Positions 32,910 to 42,316 of a stretch of DNA of 64,000 nucleotides are shown in pieces. Position 1 is the first letter of the stretch; every line of letters begins with the position of its first letter. The stretch is from Marinilactibacillus psychrotolerans. Lineage in GTDB: Bacteria > Bacillota > Bacilli > Lactobacillales > Carnobacteriaceae_A. Position numbers and translations under genes: made by a program. The stretch lies in assembly GCF_900101525.1 (NCBI RefSeq), contig NZ_FMZD01000006.1, forward strand, positions 62,001 to 126,000, written 5' to 3'. Under the pieces are notes generated by a model. That model was given only the letters and a program-made list of their open reading frames with translations, was not told where the DNA came from and searched no databases.

Positions 32910-34097
32910 ATGTATGACATAAAGGTGATTGATTCTTTCACTAATAAGCAGCTTTCTAGTTTGAAATTGGCGAAAGCTTATGTTAAAGATACAGATGAAC
33001 CGCATGGAATTATGGTTAGAAGTTCAACTGTTCCAGATTCGCTCATAACGGATAAGTTGCTGGTCATCTCCAGATCAGGAGTTGGTGTCAATACAATCAA
33101 TGTCGAAGCCTCTACAGAGCAGGGTGTAGCTGTTTTAAATACACCTGGAGTAAATGCTAATGCAGTAAAAGAAGCAGTGATTAGTGCGCTGTTTTCAGTG
33201 GCTAGACCGCTCAATAAAGCTGCAGAAATGGTTCAGACTCTTAGTGGAGAAGATATTTTAATACAGGCAGAAGCGAGACGAGAAGCATTTATTGGAAGAG
33301 AACTCCAAGGAAAAGTCATTGGAATAGTCGGATTAGGTGCCATTGGAGTCCAAATTGCAAGAAGTGCTTATGATTTGGGAATGGAAGTTTTAGGATTTGC
33401 TAGACGAGATCAGGGGCTAGATTTTTTAGAACAAGTAGATCTGGATGAATTATTGAGACAGTCGCATTTTGTGGTGATTGCTCTTCCTTTAACAGATGAG
33501 ACCAGAGGGCTGTTATCTGAAGAACGATTGCGGCAAATGAAACAGGGAGCTTATCTTTTTAACTTTGGCAGAGGCCCAATCGTTGATGCTGAAGGCATGC
33601 TTGCAGTTTTAGAAGGAGATAGCTTATCTGGCTATTACACTGATTTTCCGGAAGAAGCCTACTTGGGTAACGATAAAGTCGTTATGTTACCGCATATTGG
33701 CGGGAACACACAAGAAGCTTTAGAAGGTGGAGAAAGATTAGCAAGAAAAGCACTTAGTGATTTCCTCATTTATGGAACGGTGAGAGATTCTGTTAACTTT
33801 CCAGAAGCGAGACAGCTTTTTCATTTGCCTTACCGAGTGACTCTATTTTATAAAGAAACAATGGATATCCTACCAGATATTATGCAGATTTTTAATCAGT
33901 TTGATTTAAAAATAGGTGAGATGATGACGAATCGTAAAGGTGAATGCGTATATGTATTGATTGATCTTGACAATGATCAGAGTCAAATAGAAAAGGCAAT
34001 TGAAAAAATAAAGCAAATGGATGATATTAAAAAGATCAGGCTGTTAAAACGTCCGCAATACAAAAAGCGTCGAAAAGTTAAGAAGATCATTAAATGA
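32910..34097 (+). CDS. serA: D-3-phosphoglycerate dehydrogenase
   Basis: A 395-aa NAD-dependent 2-hydroxyacid dehydrogenase of the short SerA type. It oxidises 3-phosphoglycerate, the first step of serine synthesis. Visible are the substrate loop VRSSTVPD, the Rossmann motif GIVGLGAIGVQIARSAYDLG, the catalytic Arg in NFGRGPIVDAEG and the catalytic His in MLPHIGGNTQEALEGG. The C-terminal 80 residues form an ACT-like segment with a very basic tail (KKRRKVKKIIK). I choose ATG 32910 behind TAGGAGGCG over an upstream TTG. No serC neighbour is present in the window. Confidence 0.9.
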   Translation: MYDIKVIDSFTNKQLSSLKLAKAYVKDTDEPHGIMVRSSTVPDSLITDKLLVISRSGVGVNTINVEASTEQGVAVLNTPGVNANAVKEAVISALFSVARPLNKAAEMVQTLSGEDILIQAEARREAFIGRELQGKVIGIVGLGAIGVQIARSAYDLGMEVLGFARRDQGLDFLEQVDLDELLRQSHFVVIALPLTDETRGLLSEERLRQMKQGAYLFNFGRGPIVDAEGMLAVLEGDSLSGYYTDFPEEAYLGNDKVVMLPHIGGNTQEALEGGERLARKALSDFLIYGTVRDSVNFPEARQLFHLPYRVTLFYKETMDILPDIMQIFNQFDLKIGEMMTNRKGECVYVLIDLDNDQSQIEKAIEKIKQMDDIKKIRLLKRPQYKKRRKVKKIIK

Positions 34098-34118
34098 TAA
34101 TTTAAAAAGCATTTTATA

Positions 34119-34157
34119 AGGCACAGAGAAAATGGTTATAGTCTCTTTGCCTTTTTG
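34119..34157 (+). terminator. Terminator after serA
   Basis: AAGGCACAGAGA pairs with TCTCTTTGCCTT (one bulge) followed by a T run. Confidence 0.8.
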
Positions 34158-34337
34158 ACTAAAAAAATGAATGGAATGAGTATGTGCTATGCCTGAATTA
34201 TTTATGTAAATTTAGGCCACTGTGCGAATAAACAGTTTGTTTTGCTATAATTCACTATAGTATTTTTTGTTTTCAGTGTCTCTATAATCTTTTCATGCTA
34301 AACTAAAGAAAAGTTAAAAAGATAAAGAGGCTGCAAT

Positions 34338-35261
34338 ATGAATCCATTCTTTAAAATAATTTTAAAGTTGTTATCATCACCGAGAATAGATATTCAAGAA
34401 GATTATCAATCAATAAGAAAACTACAACAATTTTTTTATGCTAAACCCAAAAAAACATATAGAATACTAGACGATCAAATTTATGCTGAAGATCAGTCAC
34501 ATGAAATTGGAGTTCGAGTATTCCAACCAAAGGAACAAAAATATAGTGAACCGGTTTTGTATATTCATGGGGGCGGCTGGGTCATCGGCGATATCGATTC
34601 CTATACAAGAGCTTGTATTAATCTGGCAGATACGTTGGGACGCACTATTTATTCGGTAGACTATCGCTTAGCTCCTGAATACCCATATCCTGCTGGATTA
34701 AAAGATTGTTTTCGGGTTGCTGAAATTTTACTGGAACAATTAGAATTTACTGGGCCAGGAGATGTATCTAAATGGATTATTATGGGAGATTCTGCTGGGG
34801 GAAATCTGGCAGCTGTTGTATCATTATTACTAAGAAATAGAGGGCTGACAATACCGTATAAACAAGTGTTACTTTATCCCGTAACATATTGGGATCATTC
34901 TGAACAGTCGCCATTTGAATCTATAAGAGCTAATGGACATGAATATGGCCTGACAATTGATAAAATTCAGAGTTACATGAAACTCTATGTCCCAGATGAG
35001 ACAGACAGAAAAGATTACCGAGTTGCGCCTTTGATGGCAGAAGATCTGTCGAATCAGCCCGAAACGCTTGTTATTACGGCTGAATATGATCCACTATGTG
35101 ATGAAGGGGAGGCGTATGCAAAAGCTCTATTTGAAGCTGGAAATAAAGTGAGACTGCATCGTGTCAATAATGCCGTTCATGGATTTATTACTTATCCAAA
35201 ATTCGCGGCACCCTTAGATGAAGCCTATCGAATCATGAATGATTTTTTGACACGTACATAA
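34338..35261 (+). CDS. HSL-type alpha/beta hydrolase (acetylesterase/lipase-like)
   Basis: A 307-aa esterase of the hormone-sensitive-lipase family. The oxyanion motif is HGGGWVIGD, the nucleophile elbow is GDSAGG, the acid lies in TAEYDPLCDEG and the His in NAVHGFITY. There is no signal peptide. It is first in a three-gene group with the acyltransferase (33 bp on) and zinc-ribbon membrane protein, so it probably handles the ester made or used by that enzyme. Substrate unknown. Confidence 0.9.
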   Translation: MNPFFKIILKLLSSPRIDIQEDYQSIRKLQQFFYAKPKKTYRILDDQIYAEDQSHEIGVRVFQPKEQKYSEPVLYIHGGGWVIGDIDSYTRACINLADTLGRTIYSVDYRLAPEYPYPAGLKDCFRVAEILLEQLEFTGPGDVSKWIIMGDSAGGNLAAVVSLLLRNRGLTIPYKQVLLYPVTYWDHSEQSPFESIRANGHEYGLTIDKIQSYMKLYVPDETDRKDYRVAPLMAEDLSNQPETLVITAEYDPLCDEGEAYAKALFEAGNKVRLHRVNNAVHGFITYPKFAAPLDEAYRIMNDFLTRT

Positions 35262-35293
35262 CAAAACAGCTCAAATAGAGAGGTGAGAGGCTG

Positions 35294-36706
35294 ATGGAGA
35301 AACAAAAGTGGGTAAGACTTGATAACGCTTCTAATATTTTTCTAGCGGCTAAAAATGATGTAGATACTAAGGTCTTTCGTTTGAGCGCTGAGTTAGAAGA
35401 CGCTATTAATCCTAGACATTTACAGCGAGCCTTGGATAGAGTTTATGAACAATATGCTTTGTACCATAGTGTACTTAGAAGAGGAATATTCTGGTATTAT
35501 TTAGAAGAGAGTGAGTTAAAGCCAGTTGTAAGGCGCGAAACAAAGCCGCCTTGTGCACCTATTTATCATTTTGATCGAAAAGAATTATTATTCAGAGTCT
35601 TGTATCATAAGAACCGTGTGCATTTAGAAGTATTTCATGCACTATCTGATGGAACCGGAGCACTTTGGTTTTTTGAGGATCTAATTTCTGAATATGTATC
35701 ATTTAACTATCTTAAACCAAATAAAACAGGAAAAAGTTCAGATCAAAAAAGAATAACGAATCAGTCAGAAGATAGTTTTGCAAGGTATTTTAGAAAGAGT
35801 CGCCAAAAGAATTTTACTAAAGCAGCTCTCTCTGCACTGGAAAAAGTCTATCTAGATAGAGAAGTAAGTAAGGAAATAAACACTAATAAATTAGAGCCGC
35901 ACGCAGATGATACGACTAATGAGTTAGAATCAAATAGAGGAAAAAATAAGAAAAATCAGCATATTTATCGTATCAAAGGAACTAGAACTCCGGACAATCG
36001 TATGCGAGTGATTGAGTTAGAATTGTCATTGAAAAAAATAATTGAGCTTGCAAAGCAATATAATGTTTCACTTACAGTCTATCTGATTGCTTTATATATT
36101 GTCGCAATTTATCGAACTAAAGAGGAGAAAAAATCAAAAACAACGGTAACAATTTCCGTTCCTGTGAACCTTCGTCAGTTTTTTCCTTCCAATTCTGCTC
36201 GGAATTTTTTTACAACTACGCATCTAGCAATAACTTTTGAAAACGAGAGGGAATTAGATCTTATAGAAATTTGTCAGGTAATTTCTAGGCAATTAAAGGC
36301 ACAGACGAGCAGGGAATATCTGGAAAAACGAGTAGACAGATTTATTTCTTTTGAGTTAAATCCATTTATTAGGGTGACTGTCCGTCCATTGAAAGATTTA
36401 ATTTTAAAAGTGATTAATCTTTCTAATAATAGAAATGTTACCGTTGCAATGTCAAATTTAGGGAAAGTGAGTTTTCCTTCTGAAGTCACTTCATATGTAC
36501 AGGGGATTTACTTTCATACTTCAGCAATTCGTCCACAGTTTTGTATGGTCAGTCATGAAGATTGCCTCACCCTAAGTTTTACAACACCTTTTATAGAAAC
36601 AGATATTCAGAAAAAATTTGTAGAATTACTGACCGAGCAATCTATAGAGGTTATAGTGGGAACAAACAGGGTGACTAAAGAAGAATTGGAGCGCAAAATA
36701 AAATGA
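35294..36706 (+). CDS. HxxxD acyltransferase (alcohol acetyltransferase/condensation-like)
   Basis: A 470-aa protein of the CoA-dependent acyltransferase/condensation superfamily. The key motif is VFHALSDGTGALWFFED (H-x3-D-G). The second half has TVTISVPVNLRQFFPSNSAR and AMSNLGKVSFP, matching the DFGWG-region layout of WS/DGAT- and AAT-type enzymes. Residues about 195-230 form a charged linker. It presumably transfers an acyl or acetyl group to an alcohol or lipid. It overlaps the next gene by ATGA and follows an HSL esterase. Confidence 0.83.
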   Translation: MEKQKWVRLDNASNIFLAAKNDVDTKVFRLSAELEDAINPRHLQRALDRVYEQYALYHSVLRRGIFWYYLEESELKPVVRRETKPPCAPIYHFDRKELLFRVLYHKNRVHLEVFHALSDGTGALWFFEDLISEYVSFNYLKPNKTGKSSDQKRITNQSEDSFARYFRKSRQKNFTKAALSALEKVYLDREVSKEINTNKLEPHADDTTNELESNRGKNKKNQHIYRIKGTRTPDNRMRVIELELSLKKIIELAKQYNVSLTVYLIALYIVAIYRTKEEKKSKTTVTISVPVNLRQFFPSNSARNFFTTTHLAITFENERELDLIEICQVISRQLKAQTSREYLEKRVDRFISFELNPFIRVTVRPLKDLILKVINLSNNRNVTVAMSNLGKVSFPSEVTSYVQGIYFHTSAIRPQFCMVSHEDCLTLSFTTPFIETDIQKKFVELLTEQSIEVIVGTNRVTKEELERKIK

Positions 36707-37374
36707 AACAATGCATACAGTGCCATGCGAAAGTAAAAGGTGATTGGGACTTATGTCCTCTTTGTCAGGTTTCATTGGCTGAACAGAAGGAAAATGCAGA
36801 AGAAAACCCAGGACCCTTTCCAGTTATTCCTTTACGTTTTAACAGAGAAAAAGTTACTAAGTTGCTTTCACTAGTATCTGTCTTGGTTATTCTGACTTAT
36901 TTTGTTATTCAATGGTTCTGGTCTTTTCAGATTTTTGGATTGGATTATGTTTTATATGGAATTATGAGTATGTGGATGGTCGTCTTGATTATTATTCGTA
37001 AGCGTCGAAACATAACCAAAGGAATCGTTTATTTAATTATCTTTTTGTCTGTAATTAGTTTATATTTTGATTATTTAAATGGATGGTCGGCCTGGTCAAT
37101 AACTTATTCAATTCCTATTATTTGTACTTCTGCATTAATCGCTATGTTTTTAGCTATCCAAGTTGTACGACTTGATACAAAAGATTATATACTGTATCTT
37201 CAGGCAGCTGCATTACTTGGATTTATACCTTTAGTCTTTTTACTACTCGGCTGGACGACCCATCCTTTACCAAGTTGGATTTCCTTTTTGATCAGCACTA
37301 TAATGTTCTGGTCCGTTATCGTTTTACATGGGAAGGAAATTTTAAAAACGTTAAGAAAAATTGTAGATGTATGA
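36703..37374 (+). CDS. Zinc-ribbon membrane protein (DUF6320-like)
   Basis: A 223-aa protein. An N-terminal zinc ribbon C4-x2-C7 ... C18-x2-C21 (CIQCHAKVKGDWDLCPLC) is followed by six membrane segments from about residue 47 onward. It is translationally coupled to the acyltransferase. I know proteins of this plan only as partners of this acyltransferase/esterase pair; no function is established. A presenting or anchoring role at the membrane is an inference. Confidence 0.8.
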   Translation: MKQCIQCHAKVKGDWDLCPLCQVSLAEQKENAEENPGPFPVIPLRFNREKVTKLLSLVSVLVILTYFVIQWFWSFQIFGLDYVLYGIMSMWMVVLIIIRKRRNITKGIVYLIIFLSVISLYFDYLNGWSAWSITYSIPIICTSALIAMFLAIQVVRLDTKDYILYLQAAALLGFIPLVFLLLGWTTHPLPSWISFLISTIMFWSVIVLHGKEILKTLRKIVDV

Positions 37375-37392
37375 GTTTAAATAAAAGGTTAT

Positions 37393-37428
37393 AAAAAAAG
37401 TGCTGAAATTTTTCAGTACTTTTTTTTA
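37393..37428. terminator. Bidirectional terminator
   Basis: AAAAAGTGCTGAAA pairs with TTTCAGTACTTTTT (one wobble). It separates the membrane cassette from the convergent kinase gene. Confidence 0.88.
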
Positions 37429-37432
37429 TGAT

Positions 37433-37933
37433 TTAGTTTAAACATTTTAAGTCACCCTTGATTTTATCTAAGATCATAGATAAATCATCGGTATCTGTCA
37501 ACGTTTGTTCATTTAGAAAATCTATGTAATCTTTCCCGTTCCACCAGCGGTGCATCGCTTCTTCGCCAAATTCTTGAGCTTTATCTCGGGTTTGGTGTCT
37601 TCGTAGAGTTTCTTCAAAAGTAAGCTCAAAATAATAAGCCAAGACCTTTCCTTCATGCAGGGTAACTAACTGCTCAAACATTTCACTATACCACTCTCCT
37701 TTGAATATTCCTTCTATAATGATATAAGGACATACCGTATGTCCATAGCGAACAATCTCTATAATCAGTGGGATGATTAAAGTCTCAGGACCGTCAGGTG
37801 TGCGCATCATCTCTCTTCTAATCATATCTTGAGACACTAACATTGCATTCTTCCCAAGTAACAACTGTAAATTTCTAGCTAAAGTAGTCTTCCCACTTCC
37901 GGAATTGCCTCTGATAATAATTAATTTCGTCAT
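37433..37933 (-). CDS. P-loop kinase (AAA/uridine-kinase-like)
   Basis: A 166-aa small-molecule kinase. Walker A is GNSGSGKTT; a second motif SQDMIRREMMR and a lid RRHQTRDKA with HRWWNGKDYI follow. Proteins of this kind are common stand-alone Firmicute kinases of unknown substrate. AAGGAGG lies 5 nt before the second of two adjacent ATGs (37933), which I prefer. It is monocistronic and divergent from the PTS regulator. Confidence 0.82.
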   Translation of the reverse strand: MTKLIIIRGNSGSGKTTLARNLQLLLGKNAMLVSQDMIRREMMRTPDGPETLIIPLIIEIVRYGHTVCPYIIIEGIFKGEWYSEMFEQLVTLHEGKVLAYYFELTFEETLRRHQTRDKAQEFGEEAMHRWWNGKDYIDFLNEQTLTDTDDLSMILDKIKGDLKCLN

Positions 37934-38093
37934 CATATCCTCCTTAGATTATGAAATAGTAGTATTATTATACTACTTTTAAATATAAATGAAGATTAAT
38001 TTGGAGATAAAGTTTCAATAGTAGCTATAAAAGAGGTAACTTTTTAGACTGAAATAATAACGCTTACATTTTTACCGAAAGATAATGCAACAA

Positions 38094-38127
38094 TATATAC
38101 TGATATTTTTTAAAATGTCAGTATATA
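38094..38127. promoter_or_regulatory. 16-bp hairpin/operator upstream of PTS regulator
   Basis: TATATACTGATATTTT (38094-38109) pairs with AAAATGTCAGTATATA (38112-38127), every base paired if one G-U is allowed. It ends 28 bp before the regulator start. It is a candidate operator or leader hairpin for the operon. Confidence 0.6.
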
Positions 38128-38155
38128 CTTTAATCAGGTAAGGAGCTGATGGAAG

Positions 38156-40237
38156 GTGAAAGATCGAACTTTAAAAACCTTAATTAGATTAATAGATTCA
38201 GATTTACCTTTATCTATGGAAACCTTAAAAATAGAGTTCAATGTAAGTTCACGTACGGTTAGGAACGAATTAAATGAGATTAACTTTTTTTTAGAAAGAG
38301 AAGGAATATCCAGGATACAAAATATAAGAGGGAAAGGATTTGTACTAAAAGTTACCAATGAACAAAAAAAGAAAATTCTAGAAATAAACGATTTTCAAAA
38401 TGCATCAATTTATTTATCTAGAGATGAGAGGATATTTGATTTGATTATGTCCTTTTCATTATCAGAAAGCTATGTTTTCTGTCATCAAAAAGAAAAAGAA
38501 TATCGAATATCTAAAAGTACAATGGATGAAGATATGAGAAGAGTTCGAAACATATTACAAGAATATGGTATAGAAGTATTAAGTACAGTAAAACAAGGGA
38601 TTTTACTTCAAGGATCCGAACGAAGTATTCGGACAATGGTATACGATATTATTAATCGATTTGTTGGGGTTGTAGCATTAAATGAAAAAAGACATTCAGA
38701 AACGATTATAGAGAATATTTTATACAAGTATATACCTAATAACATCCTGAGAAAGTTAGATACAATCTATGATAATTCTATTTCTGCTACTGAGGAGAGC
38801 GCTTATAGAAATCAACTGATTTTATTTACTTCAGTATGGTTAATCAGATATAAATTACAGAATACAGTAACCGGGTTATCAACTATAAAGGGCAGTAATA
38901 AAAAAATAGAAATGAAGGCGTTCACAAATGAAGTTTGTGAAACATTCGGAATTAACCCGCCAGAAATTGAACTACAATATATCAATTTTATATTAGATTC
39001 ATTTAGCGCAAAAGATGTAACAAAATCAATAGAATGGATTCAAGCACAGATGTTATCTATTCAATTAATTAAATGGGTAGAAACCGAGACAAATATTCCC
39101 TTTTCTAGAAAAGAAGAGGTTCTTCAAGAAGGTTTATATAAACATATTTTAGGATTAATCAAAAGAGTGAAAAGTGATATACAAATTATTAATCCTCTAA
39201 AAGAAACGATTCAAAATTATTATCATGCGATTTATCAAGCAATATCTAAATTCGCATCAAATATTGAAACTGTAACAGGGAAAAAACTGACTGAAGATGA
39301 AATTGCTTTTCTGACCATACACTTTTCCACTTCGGTTAGTGCCATCAAGCAAGACTTGAAATATAGCTATAAAGCAGTAATTGTATGCAATCATGGAATG
39401 ATAACTGGAAAATTGCTATCAGAAAATCTAAGGGAAGAATTTAACATTGACACAGTGGGTGTCTTGAGTTCAAGAGAAACAGATCTAATTAACAAGCTTG
39501 ATGTAGATGTTGTTTTTTCCACTCTAAATATCCCTTTTAAGGGGAAGCCGTTATTAGTGCTAGATCCGATTATAAAAGAAGAAGATAAAGAAACAATCAG
39601 AAATTTCTTACAAGAAAATAATCAATTCAAAAGAATGACACATAATTCTGAAGATGCTACTAAGCTTTTTTACTCTTTTATAGACATTTTGAATGAGAGT
39701 GGTGGAAGAGTGTCTAAAGAAATTTATCAGTCGTTGGAGGAACTATTTGATACCCATAACTTAAAAATGAATAAGAAGGAGATTCAACCTATGCTGAAAG
39801 ATGTTTTAAAAGATAGTGATATTTTACTTTCAGAAAAAGCAGAAGATTGGGGAGATGCTATCAGAAGAGTATCAATACCTCTTCTTAGAGAAAATATAAT
39901 TGAAGAACGCTATATTGATGCAATGATTAAATCTGTTGAGGAATATGGTCCTTATATTGTTATAGGAAAGAATATTGCTTTAGCTCATGCTAGACCAGAA
40001 GATGGAGTCAATAAGTTAGGTGTCAGCGTTGCTACATTAGATCGTCCGATTGCCTTTGGTAATGATGATAATGATCCAGTTAAAATTATTTTTTGCTTAG
40101 CAGCTGTCGACTCGTACTCTCATTTAAATATAATGAAGAATTTAATAGATTTAATCAACGATGAAGAAAAGATTAATGAAATAATGAAATGTAAAAATAT
40201 TACAGAGTTTAAAGAAATTTTATACAGTGGAAACTAA
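38156..40237 (+). CDS. PRD-containing transcriptional regulator with EIIB- and EIIA-like domains
   Basis: A 693-aa MtlR/LicR-class activator. An N-terminal DNA-binding HTH (SMETLKIEFNVSSRTVRNEL, about 20-40) is followed by a second wHTH, two PRD regions (about 185-400), an EIIB-like segment (VIVCNHGMITGKLLSENL, with HG replacing the usual CGTG/CP), and a C-terminal EIIA domain with H611 in LAHARPEDGVNKLGVSV. PTS phosphorylation of the PRDs should set its activity. It starts at GTG 38156, 10 nt after AAGGAG. The IIB gene follows 16 bp on, so it is the first gene of the operon it presumably controls. Confidence 0.9.
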   Translation: MKDRTLKTLIRLIDSDLPLSMETLKIEFNVSSRTVRNELNEINFFLEREGISRIQNIRGKGFVLKVTNEQKKKILEINDFQNASIYLSRDERIFDLIMSFSLSESYVFCHQKEKEYRISKSTMDEDMRRVRNILQEYGIEVLSTVKQGILLQGSERSIRTMVYDIINRFVGVVALNEKRHSETIIENILYKYIPNNILRKLDTIYDNSISATEESAYRNQLILFTSVWLIRYKLQNTVTGLSTIKGSNKKIEMKAFTNEVCETFGINPPEIELQYINFILDSFSAKDVTKSIEWIQAQMLSIQLIKWVETETNIPFSRKEEVLQEGLYKHILGLIKRVKSDIQIINPLKETIQNYYHAIYQAISKFASNIETVTGKKLTEDEIAFLTIHFSTSVSAIKQDLKYSYKAVIVCNHGMITGKLLSENLREEFNIDTVGVLSSRETDLINKLDVDVVFSTLNIPFKGKPLLVLDPIIKEEDKETIRNFLQENNQFKRMTHNSEDATKLFYSFIDILNESGGRVSKEIYQSLEELFDTHNLKMNKKEIQPMLKDVLKDSDILLSEKAEDWGDAIRRVSIPLLRENIIEERYIDAMIKSVEEYGPYIVIGKNIALAHARPEDGVNKLGVSVATLDRPIAFGNDDNDPVKIIFCLAAVDSYSHLNIMKNLIDLINDEEKINEIMKCKNITEFKEILYSGN

Positions 40238-40253
40238 AAAAGGAGAGATAACA

Positions 40254-40562
40254 ATGGGGAAAAAGGTAACGATATTATTTGTTTGTGGAGCAGGGTTAGG
40301 GAGTAGTTTTGCGGCACAAATGTCAGCGGAAGATGTTCTAAATGCTAAAGGTGTAGATGCTAAATTGGATCATGTAGACATCTCTAGTGCAGCTTCAATG
40401 AGTCCAGATATTATTATAACAGCTCAAAATTTCAGATCGCAATTTGAGAAATTTAATATTGATGAAAATAAAACTTCAATTGTTTATCTGAAAAATATTG
40501 TATCTAAACAAGAGATTGAGGAAAAATTAACACCTGTTTTGGAAGCGAAAGGTGCTATTTAG
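40254..40562 (+). CDS. PTS ascorbate-type EIIB subunit
   Basis: A 102-aa IIB component of the ascorbate/L-type (SgaB/UlaB) family. Phospho-acceptor C11 lies in FVCGAGLGSSFAAQM. It passes phosphate to the sugar bound by the IIC. The start is the ATG behind AAAGGAGA; a longer frame upstream overlaps the regulator end and that ribosome site. No separate IIA gene is present, so the IIA domain of the regulator or another IIA in the genome must serve it. Confidence 0.9.
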   Translation: MGKKVTILFVCGAGLGSSFAAQMSAEDVLNAKGVDAKLDHVDISSAASMSPDIIITAQNFRSQFEKFNIDENKTSIVYLKNIVSKQEIEEKLTPVLEAKGAI

Positions 40563-40584
40563 AAATATTATAGGAGGAAGAAAT

Positions 40585-41874
40585 ATGTCAATTATAAATT
40601 TTGTAGTAGATAATATATTAACGCAAGCTTCTATCACTATAGCCTTAATTGCAATGCTGGGATTACTTTTGCAGAAGAAATCAATGGGACAAGTGATATC
40701 AGGTACTCTAAAAACTTTACTTGGATTTCAAGTTTTAAGTGCCGGATCAAGTATTATCGTTGGTAGTTTAACGTACTTTGGTGAGATATTCGTTGTAGGT
40801 TTTAATATGCAAGGAATTATTCCTTCTATAGAAGCAATTAACGGACAAGCAATGAATGAACTAGGATTAGGAAGAGATATTGCACTAACTTTTTTAGCCA
40901 TTTTCGTCTTTAATATTCTGATTGCTCGCTTCACAAAATGGAAATATATTTTCTTAACTGGGCAAGCAATTTTATGGATGGCTACTATGACAACGGTATT
41001 TGGATATTTTGCCGGTTTAAGAGGAATTCTACTGATACTGGTTGGTGGATTTGTAGGGGCTGTGTTTGCAGTAGCCATGCCGGCGCTAGCGCAACCAATT
41101 ATTCGTAAAGTAACTGGAACCAATGATATTGCATTAGGGCATTTTTGTACTATTGGATATTTATTTGAAGCTGGAGTAGCTAGAATATTTGGAGAACGTG
41201 GAGAAAACAAGAAATCTATCGAAGATATCAAGTTGCCAGGGTCTTTTGAGTTCCTACAAGATACTTACCTATCTCTTATGGTTGTGATGGTTCCATTGTA
41301 TATTGTAACAGCTGCTTTTGCTGGGGATACATTTGCATCTACATTGTCAGGTTCTCAAAACTATATCATGTTTGCATTCATACAAGCTATTCAATTTGTT
41401 GTAGGGGTTTATGTGCTCTTAGCAGGCGTTCGCTTGTTACTAGGTGAAATCGTACCAGCATTTAGAGGAATCGCTATGAAATTAGTTCCAGATGCTATTC
41501 CTGCATTGGACTGTCCAGTATTTTTCCCTTATTCACCAAATGCTGTAATCTTGGGATTCATTACTACTACAATCGGAACGGTCATTGCAATGTTTGCATT
41601 ACCAATTTTTGGATTAGCTATGATTTTGCCAGGTATGCTAACGAACTTCTTTGCTGGAGGTACAGCAGGTATATTCGGGAATGCTGTGGGAGGAAGAAGA
41701 GGTGCTATTATCGGAGGGATTGCACATGGATTTTTCATAACATTGCTGCCAGCCTTACTTGTTACTATATTCAATGGTCTAGGCTTTATAAATGCAACTG
41801 CAACCGACGTAGATACCGTTTTTGCAGCCTTACTATATGCATGGATTTTAAGCCCTATTTTAAAAGCATTCTAG
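40585..41874 (+). CDS. PTS ascorbate-type EIIC permease
   Basis: A 429-aa membrane permease of the SgaT/UlaA family with about ten helices. Family-like segments include ILTQASITIALIAMLGLLLQ, GHFCTIGYLFEAGVARIFGE and FFAGGTAGIFGNAVGGRRGA. It begins at ATG 40585 behind AGGAGG, 22 bp after the IIB stop. The sugar is unknown; the aldolase and kinase downstream suggest a phosphorylated ketose product rather than ascorbate, because ulaG/ulaD-like genes are missing. Confidence 0.92.
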   Translation: MSIINFVVDNILTQASITIALIAMLGLLLQKKSMGQVISGTLKTLLGFQVLSAGSSIIVGSLTYFGEIFVVGFNMQGIIPSIEAINGQAMNELGLGRDIALTFLAIFVFNILIARFTKWKYIFLTGQAILWMATMTTVFGYFAGLRGILLILVGGFVGAVFAVAMPALAQPIIRKVTGTNDIALGHFCTIGYLFEAGVARIFGERGENKKSIEDIKLPGSFEFLQDTYLSLMVVMVPLYIVTAAFAGDTFASTLSGSQNYIMFAFIQAIQFVVGVYVLLAGVRLLLGEIVPAFRGIAMKLVPDAIPALDCPVFFPYSPNAVILGFITTTIGTVIAMFALPIFGLAMILPGMLTNFFAGGTAGIFGNAVGGRRGAIIGGIAHGFFITLLPALLVTIFNGLGFINATATDVDTVFAALLYAWILSPILKAF

Positions 41875-41892
41875 TAAAAAGGAGGAACAAAT

Positions 41893-42297
41893 ATGTTTGG
41901 ACTTTTTAAAGATAAGAATAAAAAAAAAGAAGTACCTAAAGTGTCCGAAGAAATTTTGACAGAAGAGCAAAAAGAACAGTTAAAGAAAAAAATAGAAGAT
42001 CTAAATCAAGAATTAAAATTAACTGCTGAAAACAATCCAGAACAGCTAGCTTTTATATGTGAAAAGTTAGGTTTAGCTTATGCTAAATTAAACCAAGAAA
42101 ATGAAGCTATATCAGTACTTGAAAAAAGTCTTAGTTATAAACTAACTATTGGAGAGGGTTATAAAAAATTAATGAGTCTTTATAACGCAAAACGAGCAGA
42201 AGCTGCAAAAAAAGGCGATGATAGTGGAATTGATTATTACATGAACAAAATGGACGATATGAGACAGATTGCCAAAAAAGTAACGATTTCAAGGTGA
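41893..42297 (+). CDS. Small TPR-like protein in PTS operon
   Basis: A 134-aa soluble helical protein. A basic N-terminus (MFGLFKDKNKKKEV) and a charged helix are followed by about one and a half tetratricopeptide-like units (LAFICEKLGLAYAKLNQENE then AISVLEKSL). AAAGGAGG precedes the ATG, 18 bp after the IIC. It is probably an adaptor for an operon protein, but no partner can be named from sequence. Confidence 0.75.
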   Translation: MFGLFKDKNKKKEVPKVSEEILTEEQKEQLKKKIEDLNQELKLTAENNPEQLAFICEKLGLAYAKLNQENEAISVLEKSLSYKLTIGEGYKKLMSLYNAKRAEAAKKGDDSGIDYYMNKMDDMRQIAKKVTISR

Positions 42298-42316
42298 AAA
42301 AGGAGAGAGATTGTAG

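Noticed and set aside
40728-41231. 167-aa open frame antisense to the PTS IIC gene
   Set aside because: It is a codon-bias shadow of the membrane gene, rich in Pro/Ile/Ala, without ribosome site or similarity.
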